64,000 nucleotides of DNA from Streptomyces sp. P9-A4 (GCF_036634195.1 NZ_JAZIFY010000001.1:5900501-5964500); one strand, 5' to 3'. Positions 18,938 through 28,619 are shown, counted from the stretch's first letter. Numbers and translations: made by a program. Notes: generated by a model from the sequence alone, not told the origin.

Positions 18938-19875
18938 TGAAGACGACCGACACTGCCACCACCGGCGTCGAGACCCCCGGCGGGCCCGGCGGCCCGGGAC
19001 CCGCGGTCACCAGGACGACGGCGCCCGCGCCCCGCAAGGAGTCCAAGAGTGAGGGCGCGACCCTCAACGTCTTCTCGCACGGCGTCCTGATCATCTGGGC
19101 GATCATGGTCGTCACGCCGCTGCTCTGGGCGGTCATGACCTCCTTCAAGACCGACAAGGCGATCTTCACCTCGCCGTGGTCGCTGCCCGACAAGCTGCAC
19201 TTCGAGAACTGGTCGCGCGCCTGGACCGAAGCGCACATGAGCGACTACTTCCTGAACACGATCCTGGTGGTCGGCGGCTCGCTCATCGGCACCCTGCTCC
19301 TCGGCTCGATGGCGGCCTACGTGCTGGCCCGCTTCGACTTCCCGGGCAGCCGCTTCATCTACTTCCTCTTCATCGGCGGGATGAGCTTCCCGATCATCCT
19401 GGCGCTGGTGCCGCTGTTCTACGTGATGCAGAACATGGCCCTGCTCAACACGCTGCACGGCCTGATCGTGGTCTACATCGCGTACTCGCTGCCGTTCACC
19501 GTCTTCTTCCTCACGGCCTTCTTCCGCACCCTGCCGACCTCGGTCGCGGAAGCGGCCTTCGTGGACGGCGCCTCGCACACCCGGACCTTCTTCCAGGTGA
19601 TGCTGCCGATGGCCAAGCCGGGCCTCATCAGCGTCGGCATCTTCAACTTCCTCGGCCAGTGGAACCAGTACCTGCTGCCGACCGTGCTCAACACCGAGCC
19701 GGAGAAGAAGGTGCTCTCGCAGGGCCTGGTCCAGCTCGCCGTCAGCCAGGGCTACAAGGGTGACTGGTCGGGGCTCTTCGCCGGCCTGGTGATGGCGATG
19801 CTCCCGGTGCTCGCCGCGTACATCATCTTCCAGCGGCAGGTGGTCGCCGGTCTGACGGCCGGCGCCGTGAAGTGA
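18937..19875 (+). CDS. ngcG: Carbohydrate ABC transporter permease
   Basis: A 312-residue MalG-type permease. After a hydrophilic Pro/Gly-rich N-terminus (~1-45), six helices follow. The EAA loop EAAFVDGASHTRTFFQVMLPMAKPG lies at ~206. The ATG overlaps the TGA of the upstream permease by one base, indicating coupling. Streptomyces CUT1 importers of this type use the shared ATPase MsiK encoded elsewhere (known), which explains the missing ATPase gene. A strong hairpin follows the stop. Confidence 0.87.
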   Translation: MKTTDTATTGVETPGGPGGPGPAVTRTTAPAPRKESKSEGATLNVFSHGVLIIWAIMVVTPLLWAVMTSFKTDKAIFTSPWSLPDKLHFENWSRAWTEAHMSDYFLNTILVVGGSLIGTLLLGSMAAYVLARFDFPGSRFIYFLFIGGMSFPIILALVPLFYVMQNMALLNTLHGLIVVYIAYSLPFTVFFLTAFFRTLPTSVAEAAFVDGASHTRTFFQVMLPMAKPGLISVGIFNFLGQWNQYLLPTVLNTEPEKKVLSQGLVQLAVSQGYKGDWSGLFAGLVMAMLPVLAAYIIFQRQVVAGLTAGAVK

Positions 19876-19908
19876 CCTCCGGGGCCCCGCAGGCCCCTCC
19901 CGCAGAGC

Positions 19909-19948
19909 CCGAAGGGCCCCCGGCGCACCGCGCGCGGGGGCCCTTCGG
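19909..19948. terminator. Hairpin terminator after ngcG
   Basis: CCGAAGGGCCCCCG (19909-19922) pairs exactly with 19935-19948 around a 12-base loop. It ends the ngc operon before the rok7B7 promoter. Confidence 0.8.
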
Positions 19949-19950
19949 CG

Positions 19951-19973
19951 CTCCGTCACACCGTGTGACGGAG
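19951..19973. promoter_or_regulatory. Perfect 10-bp dyad upstream of rok7B7
   Basis: CTCCGTCACA and its complement flank a CCG centre. It lies 62-84 bp before ATG 20035 and just after the ngc terminator. A short second dyad, TCAAG-GT-CTTGA, follows at 19987-19998. Either could be an autoregulatory ROK site. Confidence 0.5.
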
Positions 19974-20034
19974 TACCGTCCGCCACTCAAGGTCTTGACG
20001 GGGAGCGAGCCGAAAGCGTCCCCTTAGGGTTCAC

Positions 20035-21279
20035 ATGTTGGAGATAACGGTGGGAGTGAGTGAGTCGATGGAGACTCCGGGGTCGCAGACGTCGCTGCAC
20101 AGGGCCAATCTCGAACGGGTCGTCCGGGCGGTGCGCATGGCCGGATCGCTCACCCAGGCGGAGATCGCCCGGACGACGGGCCTGTCCGCCGCCACGGTCT
20201 CCAACATCGTCCGGGAGCTGAAGGACGGCGGCACCGTCGATGTCACGCCCACCTCGGCGGGCGGCCGGCGGGCCCGCAGCGTCTCGCTCTCGGGCGACGC
20301 GGGCATCGTGATCGGCGTCGACTTCGGCCATACGCACCTCCGGGTCGCGGTCGGCAACCTCGCCCACCAGGTGCTCGCCGAGGAGGCCGAGCCGCTGGAC
20401 GTGGACGCCTCCGCCGCCGAGGGCTTCGACCGGGCGGAACAGCTGGTCAACCGGCTGATCCTGGCCACCGGCATCGGCCGGGACAAGGTGATCGGCGTCG
20501 GACTCGGCGTACCGGGACCGATCGACGTCTCCTCCGGCACGCTCGGGTCGACCTCGATCCTGCCGGGCTGGAGCGGCATCAACCCCGCCGAGGAGCTGTC
20601 CGGCCGGCTCGGCGTCCCGGTGCACGTCGACAACGACGCCAACCTCGGCGCGCTCGGCGAGCTGGTCTGGGGCAGCGGGCGGGGCGTCAAGGACCTGGCG
20701 TACATCAAGGTGGCCAGCGGCGTCGGAGCCGGGCTCGTCATCGACGGGCGGGTCTACCGGGGGCCCGGCGGCACCGCGGGCGAGATCGGGCACATCACGC
20801 TCGACGAGTCGGGCCCGGTCTGCCGCTGCGGCAACCGGGGCTGCCTGGAGACCTTCACCGCCGCCCGGTACGTGCTGCCGCTGCTCCAGCCGGGCCACGG
20901 CCCCGATCTGACCATGGAGAAGGTCGTCCGGCTGGCCCGGGAGGGCGACCCCGGCTGCCGTCGGGTGATCGCCGACGTGGGGCGGCACATCGGCAGTGGC
21001 ATCGCCAACCTCTGCAACCTGCTGAACCCGAGCCGGGTGGTGCTCGGCGGCGACCTCGCGGAGGCCGGGGAGCTGGTCCTGACGCCCATCAGGGACTCCG
21101 TCTCGCGGTACGCGATCCCCAGTGCCGCCCGGCAGCTCTCGCTGGTCCAGGGGGCCTTGGGCGGCCGCGCCGAGGTACTGGGCGCCCTCGCCCTCGTACT
21201 GAGCGAGATGGGCGATTCGACCCTTTTGGAGAGCGCCCTGCCGACGGCGGGTCCGGCCTCGCGTCTTGCCTTCACTTAG
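20035..21279 (+). CDS. rok7B7: ROK-family transcriptional regulator
   Basis: A 414-residue regulator with an N-terminal winged helix (~30-85: TQAEIARTTGLSAATVSNIVRELKDGG) and a C-terminal ROK sugar-kinase-like domain. That domain shows GVDFGHTHLRVAV (phosphate loop), DNDANLGALGE, GEIGH, and the zinc motif CRCGNRGCLETF. ROK repressors respond to sugars or sugar phosphates. In S. coelicolor, Rok7B7 affects xylose transport, carbon control and antibiotic production (known). The start is uncertain: ATG 20035 has no ribosome site and could be leaderless, while GTG 20056 or ATG 20068 lie after GGTGGGAG. It precedes xylFGH in the same direction. Confidence 0.88.
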   Translation: MLEITVGVSESMETPGSQTSLHRANLERVVRAVRMAGSLTQAEIARTTGLSAATVSNIVRELKDGGTVDVTPTSAGGRRARSVSLSGDAGIVIGVDFGHTHLRVAVGNLAHQVLAEEAEPLDVDASAAEGFDRAEQLVNRLILATGIGRDKVIGVGLGVPGPIDVSSGTLGSTSILPGWSGINPAEELSGRLGVPVHVDNDANLGALGELVWGSGRGVKDLAYIKVASGVGAGLVIDGRVYRGPGGTAGEIGHITLDESGPVCRCGNRGCLETFTAARYVLPLLQPGHGPDLTMEKVVRLAREGDPGCRRVIADVGRHIGSGIANLCNLLNPSRVVLGGDLAEAGELVLTPIRDSVSRYAIPSAARQLSLVQGALGGRAEVLGALALVLSEMGDSTLLESALPTAGPASRLAFT

Positions 21280-21280
21280 A

Positions 21281-21337
21281 TAACGAACACCACCGTTGTC
21301 ATCTCGTTAAGAATTTACTTCTTGACGGCAACGTTGC
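21281..21337. promoter_or_regulatory. xylF control region with two dyads
   Basis: TAACGA (21281-21286) and TCGTTA (21304-21309) form a split inverted repeat. GCAACGTTGC (21328-21337) is a perfect 10-bp palindrome just after a TTGACG -35-like hexamer (21322-21327). GC is locally low. These are the best candidates for Rok7B7 or another sugar regulator. Confidence 0.45.
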
Positions 21338-21401
21338 AGCCGAGTTGACTTCGTGCCACCTCGGCCGCAATGTCGCGGCCACGTCAGGGAGGCAAACCCA
21401 C

Positions 21402-22466
21402 ATGAACGCAGTGACGCGTCGTGCCGTCATAGCAACGGCCGCGGTCTCGATGGCCCTCTCGCTCGCAGCCTGCGGCAAGGCCGGCGGCGACGACAGCGCG
21501 GACAAGGGCAGCTCGACCAAGATCGGCCTGCTCCTTCCGGAGAACAAGACCTCGCGCTACGAGGCCCTGGACAAGCCCCAGTTCGAGAAGGCCGTCAAGG
21601 CCGCGTGCGGCGACTGCGAGGTCGTGTACAACAACGCGGTCTCCGACGTCGTCAAGCAGAAGCAGCAGTTCGACCAGCTGATCGCCGACGGCATCAAGGT
21701 CATCGCGCTCGACCCGGTCGACGCGACCAAGGCCGAGGGCTGGGTCAAGGACGCCAAGGCCAAGGGCGTCAAGATCGTCGCGTACGACCGTGCCGTCAAG
21801 GGCGCCGACGCCTACGTCAGCCACGACAACAACAAGGTCGGCGAGATCCAGGGCAAGGCGCTCCTCGCCGCCCTCGGCACCAAGGCCGCCACCGCCAACG
21901 TCGTGATGATCAACGGCGACGAGAAGGACCCGAACGCCGGTCTGTTCAAGAAGGGCGCCCACACCGCCCTCGACGGCAAGGTCGGCAAGATCGCCTACGA
22001 GGCCTCCGGCGAGTGGGACCCGAAGATCGCCGGCGAGAAGATGTCCGCCGCGATCTCCTCGGTCGGCAAGGACAAGATCAACGCCGTCTACTCCGCCAAC
22101 GACGGCATGGCCGGCGGTGTCATCACCTCCCTCGAGAACGCCGGCATCAAGGGCATCCCGGTGGGTGGCCAGGACGCCGAGGTCGCGGGCATCCAGCGGA
22201 TCATCGCGGGCACGCAGACCTTCACCATCTACAAGTCGCCGCTCCAGCTGGCTCCCGAGGCCGCCAAGTTCGCGGTGAACCTGCTCCAGGGCAAGGACCT
22301 GGGCGCCCAGGGCACGACCGACGGCGTCCCGTCGACGCTCTTCGACCCGGTCGTGGTGGACAAGACCAACATCCAGTCCACGGTCGTCCAGGACGGCATC
22401 TACAAGGCCGCCGACCTCTGCACCTCGGACCTCGCCGCCAAGTGCGCCGCGCTGGGCGTGAAGTAG
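21402..22466 (+). CDS. xylF: D-xylose ABC transporter substrate-binding lipoprotein
   Basis: A 354-residue periplasmic-binding-type protein. Lipobox LAAC follows a hydrophobic signal (residues ~1-24). The mature protein has the CUT2/ribose-binding pattern: IGLLLPENKTSRYEALDKPQFEKAV, DQLIADGIKVIALDPVDA, AYDRAVKGADAYVSHDNNKVGE and VYSANDGMAGGVITSLENAGI. AGGGAGG lies 9 bases before ATG 21402. The role as xylose receptor follows from the xylFGH order after rok7B7. The fold is certain; xylose specificity is inferred. Confidence 0.88.
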   Translation: MNAVTRRAVIATAAVSMALSLAACGKAGGDDSADKGSSTKIGLLLPENKTSRYEALDKPQFEKAVKAACGDCEVVYNNAVSDVVKQKQQFDQLIADGIKVIALDPVDATKAEGWVKDAKAKGVKIVAYDRAVKGADAYVSHDNNKVGEIQGKALLAALGTKAATANVVMINGDEKDPNAGLFKKGAHTALDGKVGKIAYEASGEWDPKIAGEKMSAAISSVGKDKINAVYSANDGMAGGVITSLENAGIKGIPVGGQDAEVAGIQRIIAGTQTFTIYKSPLQLAPEAAKFAVNLLQGKDLGAQGTTDGVPSTLFDPVVVDKTNIQSTVVQDGIYKAADLCTSDLAAKCAALGVK

Positions 22467-22483
22467 TCCAGGCCGACCCCCGT

Positions 22484-22502
22484 CGGGCCCCGCGAGGGCC
22501 CG
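22484..22502 (+). other. Small hairpin between xylF and xylG
   Basis: CGGGCCC (22484-22490) pairs with 22496-22502 around CGCGA. It lies in the 286-bp gap after the binding-protein gene, where a stabilising or attenuating structure is common. The rest of the gap shows nothing else clear. Confidence 0.35.
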
Positions 22503-22752
22503 GCGGCACGGATCCGCGCAGGAGCGCCCCCGAAGCGGGCGCCGCGGCCCCGAGTACAGAGGGTGAAGACCCTCGGTAACAAGGCCGGCGCACGACGCCC
22601 GGATCCGTCCCCCAAGCCCGTCCGGCCCCCGGCCGACCCAGACCCCGCTGTCGGTCCGGGGGCCGGACGAGCCCAGCCCCCCTCGAAACTTCGGCGCCGC
22701 ACAGGCGGCGCGCCATTGCCGCCGCCCGCGGGCGGCGAAGGAGTTGGTTCAC

Positions 22753-23532
22753 GTGTCCCAGACGCCCGTGCTGGCGTTGCGTGGGATCTTCAAGCGGTTC
22801 GGAGCGGTCCAGGTCCTCTCCGGTGTCGATCTCGAAGTCCACGCAGGAGAGGTCGTCGCACTCGTCGGCGACAACGGAGCGGGAAAGTCCACGCTGGTCA
22901 AGACGATCGCCGGCGTGCACCCGATCGACGAGGGCGTCATCGAGTGGGAGGGCGAGCGCGTCGAGATCCAGCGCCCGCACGACTCCCAGAACCTCGGTGT
23001 CGCGACCGTCTACCAGGACCTCGCCCTCTGCGACAACCTCGACGTCGTCGCCAACCTGTTTCTCGGCCGCGAGATCAAGAAGGGCGGCGTCCTCGACGAG
23101 GTCGCCATGGAGAAGCGGGCCAAGGACCTCCTCTCCACCCTCTCCATCCGCATCCCCAGCGTCCGCATCCCCGTCGCCGCCCTCTCCGGCGGCCAGCGGC
23201 AGGTCGTCGCCATCGCGCGCGCCCTGGTCGGCGACCCCAAGATCGTGATCCTCGACGAGCCGACCGCCGCCCTCGGCGTCGAGCAGACCGCCCAGGTCCT
23301 CGACCTGGTCGAGCGGCTGCGCGAGCAGGGCCTCGGCGTCATCCTCATCAGCCACAACATGGCCGATGTGAAGGCCGTCGCCGACACCGTGGCCGTGCTG
23401 CGCCTGGGCCGTAACAACGGCACCTTCCCGGTGGCCACCACCACGCACGAAGAGATCATCGCCGCGATCACCGGTGCCACGGACAACGCCGTGACCCGCC
23501 GCCAGGCCCGCAACGCGGAGGTAGCGAAGTGA
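22753..23532 (+). CDS. xylG: Sugar ABC transporter ATPase, single-domain
   Basis: A 259-residue ATPase with Walker A GDNGAGKST (~40), signature ALSGGQRQ (~143), Walker B KIVILDEPTAALG (~163) and the switch His in LISHNM (~197). CUT2-family ATPases are usually about 500 residues with two nucleotide-binding domains; this one has only one, so it must act as a dimer. GTG 22753 lies 9 bases after GAAGGAG; the TTG at 22744 directly abuts it. It overlaps the permease gene by 4 bp (GTGA). Confidence 0.9.
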   Translation: MSQTPVLALRGIFKRFGAVQVLSGVDLEVHAGEVVALVGDNGAGKSTLVKTIAGVHPIDEGVIEWEGERVEIQRPHDSQNLGVATVYQDLALCDNLDVVANLFLGREIKKGGVLDEVAMEKRAKDLLSTLSIRIPSVRIPVAALSGGQRQVVAIARALVGDPKIVILDEPTAALGVEQTAQVLDLVERLREQGLGVILISHNMADVKAVADTVAVLRLGRNNGTFPVATTTHEEIIAAITGATDNAVTRRQARNAEVAK

Positions 23533-24830
23533 GCAAGACCCCTCCCACCGCGAGCGACCAGGCCGCCGTGCCCGATCCCCGGACGGGCGAGGAGGCCCCG
23601 GCCGCCGCCGCGATCCCCGCCGTCGACCCCCGCCTCCTCGTGCGCGAGCAGGGCTTCAAGGGTTACGTCGAGGAGTTCAAGCGCAAGATCCGCTCCGGTG
23701 AGATCGGCTCGCTGCCCGTCGTCGTCGGCCTGATCGTCATCGGCATCGTCTTCCAGGCCCTCACCGGCAACTTCATCACCTCGTACAACCTCGACCAGAT
23801 CACGCTGTACGCGGTCGGCCCCGGCATCATGGCGGTAGGCATCGTCTTCGTGCTGCTGCTCGGCGAGATCGACCTCGCCGTCGGCTCCGTCGCGGGTCTG
23901 GCGGGCGCGGTCTGGGGCGTCCTCGGCACGGACATGCCGGACGGTCTCGCGATCCTCCTCGGCATCCTGTCCGGCACCCTGCTCGGCGCCTTCCACGGTC
24001 TGGTCTTCGCCAAGATCGGCGTGCCCGCCTTCGTCGTCACCCTGGCGGGCTTCCTCGGCTGGGCCGGACTCCAGACCTGGGTGATGGGCGACCGCTCCAC
24101 CATCCCCACCCCGATCGGCAGCTTCGTCGGCGACCTCACGAAGTACTACTTCTCCGACGTCGCCGCCGCCTACGGCCTCGCCGTGGTCGTCGTCGCCGCC
24201 TTCTACCTCGCCCAGCTGCGCGACTCCCGCCGCCGCAGGGCCGCCGAGCTGCCGCACCGCCCGCAGAGCGAGATCATCCTGCGCACCGCCGTCCTCGCGG
24301 TCCTGGTCCTCGTCGCCGCGTACGGCTTCAACCAGGAACAGGGCCTGCCGCTCTCCCTGGTGATCTTCCTGGTGATCCTCCTCGTCACCGACTTCGTGCT
24401 GCGCCGCACCACGTACGGCCGCCAGGTCTTCGCGGTCGGCGGTGGCATCGAGGCCGCCCGCCGCGCCGGCATCAACGTCTCGTGGATCCGGGTCTCGGTC
24501 TTCATGATCTCCGGCACCATGGGCGCCATCGGCGGCCTGTTCCTCGCCTCCGCGACCGGCGGAGCCGACCGCTCCCTCGGCGGCGGCAACCAGCTGATGA
24601 TGTGCATCGCGGCGGCCGTCATCGGCGGTACGTCCCTGTTCGGCGGACGCGGCAAGGTCTGGTCGGCCCTCCTCGGCATCCTGGTCATCCAGTCGATCGT
24701 CCAGGGCCTCAACCAGATGAACCTGTCCTCGAACGCGATCCAGTACATGATCACCGGAGCGGTCCTGCTCATCGCCGTGATCATCGACTCGGTCTCCCGC
24801 CGCACACAGAAGACGGCGGGACGCGCGTAA
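23529..24830 (+). CDS. xylH: Sugar ABC transporter permease
   Basis: A 433-residue CUT2-type permease. A hydrophilic N-terminal tail (~1-65) is followed by about ten hydrophobic helices. Typical motifs are FVLLLGEIDLAVGSVAGLAGA, VVTLAGFLGWAGLQTW, AVGGGIEAARRAGINV and GTSLFGGRGKVWSALLGILV. It starts at GTG 23529 inside the end of xylG. With XylF and XylG it should import xylose. A GC hairpin at 24845-24872 follows. Confidence 0.9.
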   Translation: MSKTPPTASDQAAVPDPRTGEEAPAAAAIPAVDPRLLVREQGFKGYVEEFKRKIRSGEIGSLPVVVGLIVIGIVFQALTGNFITSYNLDQITLYAVGPGIMAVGIVFVLLLGEIDLAVGSVAGLAGAVWGVLGTDMPDGLAILLGILSGTLLGAFHGLVFAKIGVPAFVVTLAGFLGWAGLQTWVMGDRSTIPTPIGSFVGDLTKYYFSDVAAAYGLAVVVVAAFYLAQLRDSRRRRAAELPHRPQSEIILRTAVLAVLVLVAAYGFNQEQGLPLSLVIFLVILLVTDFVLRRTTYGRQVFAVGGGIEAARRAGINVSWIRVSVFMISGTMGAIGGLFLASATGGADRSLGGGNQLMMCIAAAVIGGTSLFGGRGKVWSALLGILVIQSIVQGLNQMNLSSNAIQYMITGAVLLIAVIIDSVSRRTQKTAGRA

Positions 24831-24844
24831 CGCCCGTCACACCG

Positions 24845-24872
24845 GCCCGGCACCGTGAAACCGGTGCCGGGC
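24845..24872 (+). terminator. Hairpin terminator after xylH
   Basis: GCCCGGCACCG (24845-24855) pairs with 24862-24872 around a 6-base loop. No U run follows, as is common in Streptomyces. Confidence 0.7.
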
Positions 24873-24875
24873 TCC

Positions 24876-24919
24876 GGCGCGTCCGGGGCAGTGCACCGGC
24901 GCGTCCGGACCAGTGCACG
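24876..24919. repeat. Two tandem 22-bp units upstream of dxs
   Basis: Units at 24876-24897 and 24898-24919 both begin GGCGCGTCCGG and contain CAGTGCAC; they agree at 19 of 22 positions. They lie about 145 bp before the dxs start. Function unknown; possibly a direct-repeat binding site. Confidence 0.5.
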
Positions 24920-25063
24920 CGCGCGTACAGAGCCGTACAGATCAGCGACATGTAGGCCGTGAGGGTGACGCCTCACTCCCCGGCCCGATGCCCGCGATCC
25001 AGGACGGAACATTAGACTCGACAAATCGGCAAGCTCGACCAGCTCAAACGCAAGGAGGCACGG

Positions 25064-26983
25064 GTGGCTCTGCTGACCCGTATCAGGGGACCGCGAGATC
25101 TGGACCGGCTCTCCCCGGAACAGCTGGACCAGCTGGCCGACGAGATCAGGACGTTCCTCGTGGACGCCGTCTCCAAGACCGGCGGGCACCTCGGGCCCAA
25201 CCTCGGCGTGGTCGAGCTGACCATCGCCCTGCACCGCGTGTTCGACTCCCCGAAGGACAAGGTCCTCTGGGACACCGGCCACCAGAGCTACGTCCACAAG
25301 CTCCTCACCGGGCGCCAGGACTTCTCGAAGCTCAAGATGAAGGGCGGCCTCTCCGGCTACCCCTCGCAGGCCGAGTCCGAGCACGACGTCATCGAGAACT
25401 CGCACGCCTCGACGGTCCTCGGCTGGGCCGACGGCCTCGCCAAGGCCAACGAGGTCCTGAAGAAGGACGACCACGTCGTCGCGGTGATCGGCGACGGCGC
25501 CCTCACCGGCGGCATGGCCTGGGAGGCGCTGAACAACATCGCCGCCGCCAAGGACCGCCCGCTCGTGATCGTCGTCAACGACAACGAGCGCTCCTACGCG
25601 CCCACCATCGGCGGCCTCGCCAACCACCTGGCCACCCTGCGCACCACCGACGGCTACGAGCGCTTCCTCGCCCGCGGCAAGGACATCCTGGAGCGCACCC
25701 CGGTCGTCGGGAAGCCGCTCTACGAGACCCTGCACGGCGCCAAGAAGGGCCTCAAGGACTTCATCGCCCCGCAGGGCATGTTCGAGGACCTCGGCCTCAA
25801 GTACGTCGGCCCCATCGACGGCCACGACATCGAGGCCCTGGAGTCCGCCCTCACGCGCGCCAAGCGCTTCGGCGGCCCCGTGATCGTCCACTGCCTCACC
25901 GAGAAGGGCCGCGGCTACCAGCCGGCCCTCCAGGACGAGGCAGACCGCTTCCACGCCGTCGGCAAGATCCACCCCGACACCGGCCTGCCCATCGCCTCCT
26001 CCGGCGCCGACTGGACCTCGGTCTTCGGCGAGGAGATGGTGAAGCTCGGCAAGGAGCGCGGGGACATCGTCGCCATCACGGCGGCCATGCTCCAGCCCGT
26101 CGGCCTCGACAAGTTCGCCAAGGCCTTCCCCGAGCGGGTCTTCGACGTCGGCATCGCCGAGCAGCACGCCGCTGTCTCCGCCGCCGGCCTCGCCACCGGC
26201 GGACTGCACCCGGTCTTCGCGGTGTACGCGACCTTCCTCAATCGCGCCTTCGACCAGGTCCTGATGGACGTGGCCCTGCACAAGTGCGGTGTCACCTTCG
26301 TCCTGGACCGGGCCGGTGTCACCGGCACCGACGGCGCCTCCCACAACGGCATGTGGGACATGTCGATCCTCCAGGTCGTCCCCGGCCTGCGGCTCGCCGC
26401 CCCGCGCGACGCCGACCAGGTCCGCGCCCAGCTGCGCGAGGCCGTCGAGGTCACCGACGCCCCCACCGTGGTCCGCTTCTCCAAGGGCGCGGTCGGCCCC
26501 GCCGTCCCCGCCCTGCGCCGCGTCGGCGGCATGGACGTGCTCCGCGAGCCCGGCTCGGACCGGCCCGACGTCCTCCTGGTCTCCGTGGGCGCCCTGGCGC
26601 CCATGTGCCTGGAGATCGCCGACCTGCTCGACCGTCAGGGCATCTCCACCACCGTCGTCGACCCGCGCTGGGTCAAGCCCGTCGACGAGGCCCTCGCCCC
26701 GCTCGCCGAGCGCCACCGGGTCGTCGTCACCGTCGAGGACAACAGCCGCGTCGGCGGTGTCGGCTCCGCCGTCGCCCAGGCGCTCCGCGACGCGGGCGTC
26801 GACGTGCCGCTGCGCGACTTCGGCATCCCGCCCCGCTTCCTCGACCACGCCTCGCGCGGCGAGGTGCTCGCAGAGATCGGCCTGACCGCCCCCGATGTCG
26901 CCCGCCAGGTCACCGGTCTGGTCTCGCGGCTCGACGGTCGGTTCGAGAACAGCGCGCAGGCGGTGGAGCCCGCCCGCGACTGA
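25064..26983 (+). CDS. dxs: 1-deoxy-D-xylulose-5-phosphate synthase
   Basis: A 639-residue TPP enzyme that condenses pyruvate and glyceraldehyde 3-phosphate in the first step of the MEP isoprenoid pathway. The TPP/Mg motif [16 protein letters not shown] is at ~143-158, the N-terminal substrate His in [14 protein letters not shown], and the transketolase central domain has [17 protein letters not shown] at ~363. The C-terminal domain ends with [16 protein letters not shown] and [19 protein letters not shown] 25064 follows AAGGAGGC. Streptomyces often carry a second dxs (known). It is monocistronic, closed by a hairpin at 27013. Confidence 0.96.
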   Translation: MALLTRIRGPRDLDRLSPEQLDQLADEIRTFLVDAVSKTGGHLGPNLGVVELTIALHRVFDSPKDKVLWDTGHQSYVHKLLTGRQDFSKLKMKGGLSGYPSQAESEHDVIENSHASTVLGWADGLAKANEVLKKDDHVVAVIGDGALTGGMAWEALNNIAAAKDRPLVIVVNDNERSYAPTIGGLANHLATLRTTDGYERFLARGKDILERTPVVGKPLYETLHGAKKGLKDFIAPQGMFEDLGLKYVGPIDGHDIEALESALTRAKRFGGPVIVHCLTEKGRGYQPALQDEADRFHAVGKIHPDTGLPIASSGADWTSVFGEEMVKLGKERGDIVAITAAMLQPVGLDKFAKAFPERVFDVGIAEQHAAVSAAGLATGGLHPVFAVYATFLNRAFDQVLMDVALHKCGVTFVLDRAGVTGTDGASHNGMWDMSILQVVPGLRLAAPRDADQVRAQLREAVEVTDAPTVVRFSKGAVGPAVPALRRVGGMDVLREPGSDRPDVLLVSVGALAPMCLEIADLLDRQGISTTVVDPRWVKPVDEALAPLAERHRVVVTVEDNSRVGGVGSAVAQALRDAGVDVPLRDFGIPPRFLDHASRGEVLAEIGLTAPDVARQVTGLVSRLDGRFENSAQAVEPARD

Positions 26984-27012
26984 CGGACACCCCGTCACCC
27001 CGCGTCACCCTT

Positions 27013-27050
27013 GGGCCGGTCGGCTCACTCTTCGGAGTGCCGACCGGCCC
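27013..27050 (+). terminator. Hairpin terminator after dxs
   Basis: GGGCCGGTCGG and CACTC pair with GAGTG and CCGACCGGCCC around a TTCG loop, with a 2-base bulge (27024-27025), followed by TTT. A classical intrinsic terminator 30 bp after the dxs stop. Confidence 0.88.
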
Positions 27051-27104
27051 TTTCGCGTGCATTCTGACCACAGGACGGGCAGTCCCCTGGCAGGGAGGTA
27101 CGAC

Positions 27105-28619
27105 GTGAGCACGGACCAGCGGCCACGCGCCAACACGGGATTGTTCCGGACCAAGTCCGTCGAGCAGTCGATCCGCGACACGGAGGAGCCGGAGCACGCG
27201 CTCCGGAAGTCCCTGTCGGCCTGGGACCTGACGGTCTTCGGCGTCGGCGTCATCATCGGCACCGGCATTTTCGTCCTGACCGGCAAGGTGGCCAAGGAGA
27301 ACGCCGGGCCGGCCACCGCCCTCGCCTTCGTCGTGGCCGGCATCGTCTGCGCCCTGGCCGCCCTCTGCTACGCCGAGTTCGCCTCGACGGTGCCGGTGGC
27401 CGGATCGGCGTACACCTTCGCGTACGCCTCCATCGGCGAGCTGCCCGCCTGGATCATCGGCTGGGACCTGGTCCTGGAGTTCGCCCTCGGCACGGCGGTG
27501 GTCGCCGTCGGCTGGTCCGGCTACGTCAGATCCCTGATGGACAACATCGGCTGGCATCTGCCGGCCGCGCTCGAAGGGCCCGACATCCCGGGCGGCACCT
27601 TCGACATCCTGGCCTTCCTGCTGGTCCTGGTGCTCACCGTGGTCCTCGTCCTGGGCATGAAGCTCTCCGCCCGGATCACCACCGTCGTCGTCGCGATCAA
27701 GGTCACCGTGGTGATGATCGTGATCGTCGCCGGTCTGTTCTTCATCGTCGGCGACAACTACAAGCCCTTCATCCCGCCGGCCGTCACCCCGCCCGGTGGC
27801 GGCTCCGGCTGGAGCGAACCGCTGGTCCAGCTGATGTTCGGCTACGAGCCGACCAACTTCGGCGTCATGGGCATCTTCACCGCCGCCTCCGTCGTCTTCT
27901 TCGCCTTCATCGGCTTCGACGTCGTCGCCACCGCCGCCGAGGAGACCAAGCTGCCGCAGCGGGACATGCCCCGGGGCATCCTCGGCTCGCTCCTCATCTG
28001 CACCGTGCTGTACGTGGCCGTCGCGCTGGTCGTCACCGGTATGCAGCACTACACCGAGCTGTCCGTGAGCGCCCCCCTCGCCGACGCCTTCAAGGCCGCC
28101 GGACACCCCTTCTACGCGGGAGTGATCAGCTTCGGCGCCGCCATCGGCCTCACCACGGTCTGTCTGATCCTGCTCCTCGGCCAGACCCGGGTGTTCTTCG
28201 CGATGAGCCGCGACGGCCTGCTGCCGCGCTTCTTCTCCAAGACGCACCCGCGCTTCAGGACCCCCTACCGGCCCACCATCCTGCTCGGCACGATCATCGC
28301 CGTCGTCGCCGGCTTCACCAGCATCAACGAACTCGCCACCCTGGTGAACATCGGCACGCTCTTCGCCTTCGTCGTGGTCGCCGTCGGCGTCATGGTGCTC
28401 CGCCGCTCCCGCCCCGACCTGCCGCGCGCCTTCCGCACCCCCTGGGTGCCCTTCCTGCCCATCCTCTCCATCGCCGCCTCGGTCTGGCTGATGCTCAACC
28501 TGCCCGGCGAGACCTGGTTCCGCTTCGCCGTGTGGATGCTGATCGGCTTCGTCGTGTACTTCCTGTACGGGCGCGGTCACAGTCGGCTCGGGCGGGCGGG
28601 CGGGGAGTCCCGGTACTGA
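27105..28619 (+). CDS. APC-family amino acid permease
   Basis: A 504-residue membrane protein with about 12 hydrophobic helices. The first helix carries LTVFGVGVIIGTGIFVLTGKVA, the substrate-binding unwound-helix motif of cationic amino acid transporters. FFAFIGFDVVATAAEETKLPQRDMPRGI and GQTRVFFAMSRDGLLP are also typical of the CAT subgroup. GTG 27105 lies after AGGGAGGT at correct spacing. Substrate not determined; basic amino acids are the usual cargo of the subgroup. Confidence 0.87.
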   Translation: MSTDQRPRANTGLFRTKSVEQSIRDTEEPEHALRKSLSAWDLTVFGVGVIIGTGIFVLTGKVAKENAGPATALAFVVAGIVCALAALCYAEFASTVPVAGSAYTFAYASIGELPAWIIGWDLVLEFALGTAVVAVGWSGYVRSLMDNIGWHLPAALEGPDIPGGTFDILAFLLVLVLTVVLVLGMKLSARITTVVVAIKVTVVMIVIVAGLFFIVGDNYKPFIPPAVTPPGGGSGWSEPLVQLMFGYEPTNFGVMGIFTAASVVFFAFIGFDVVATAAEETKLPQRDMPRGILGSLLICTVLYVAVALVVTGMQHYTELSVSAPLADAFKAAGHPFYAGVISFGAAIGLTTVCLILLLGQTRVFFAMSRDGLLPRFFSKTHPRFRTPYRPTILLGTIIAVVAGFTSINELATLVNIGTLFAFVVVAVGVMVLRRSRPDLPRAFRTPWVPFLPILSIAASVWLMLNLPGETWFRFAVWMLIGFVVYFLYGRGHSRLGRAGGESRY

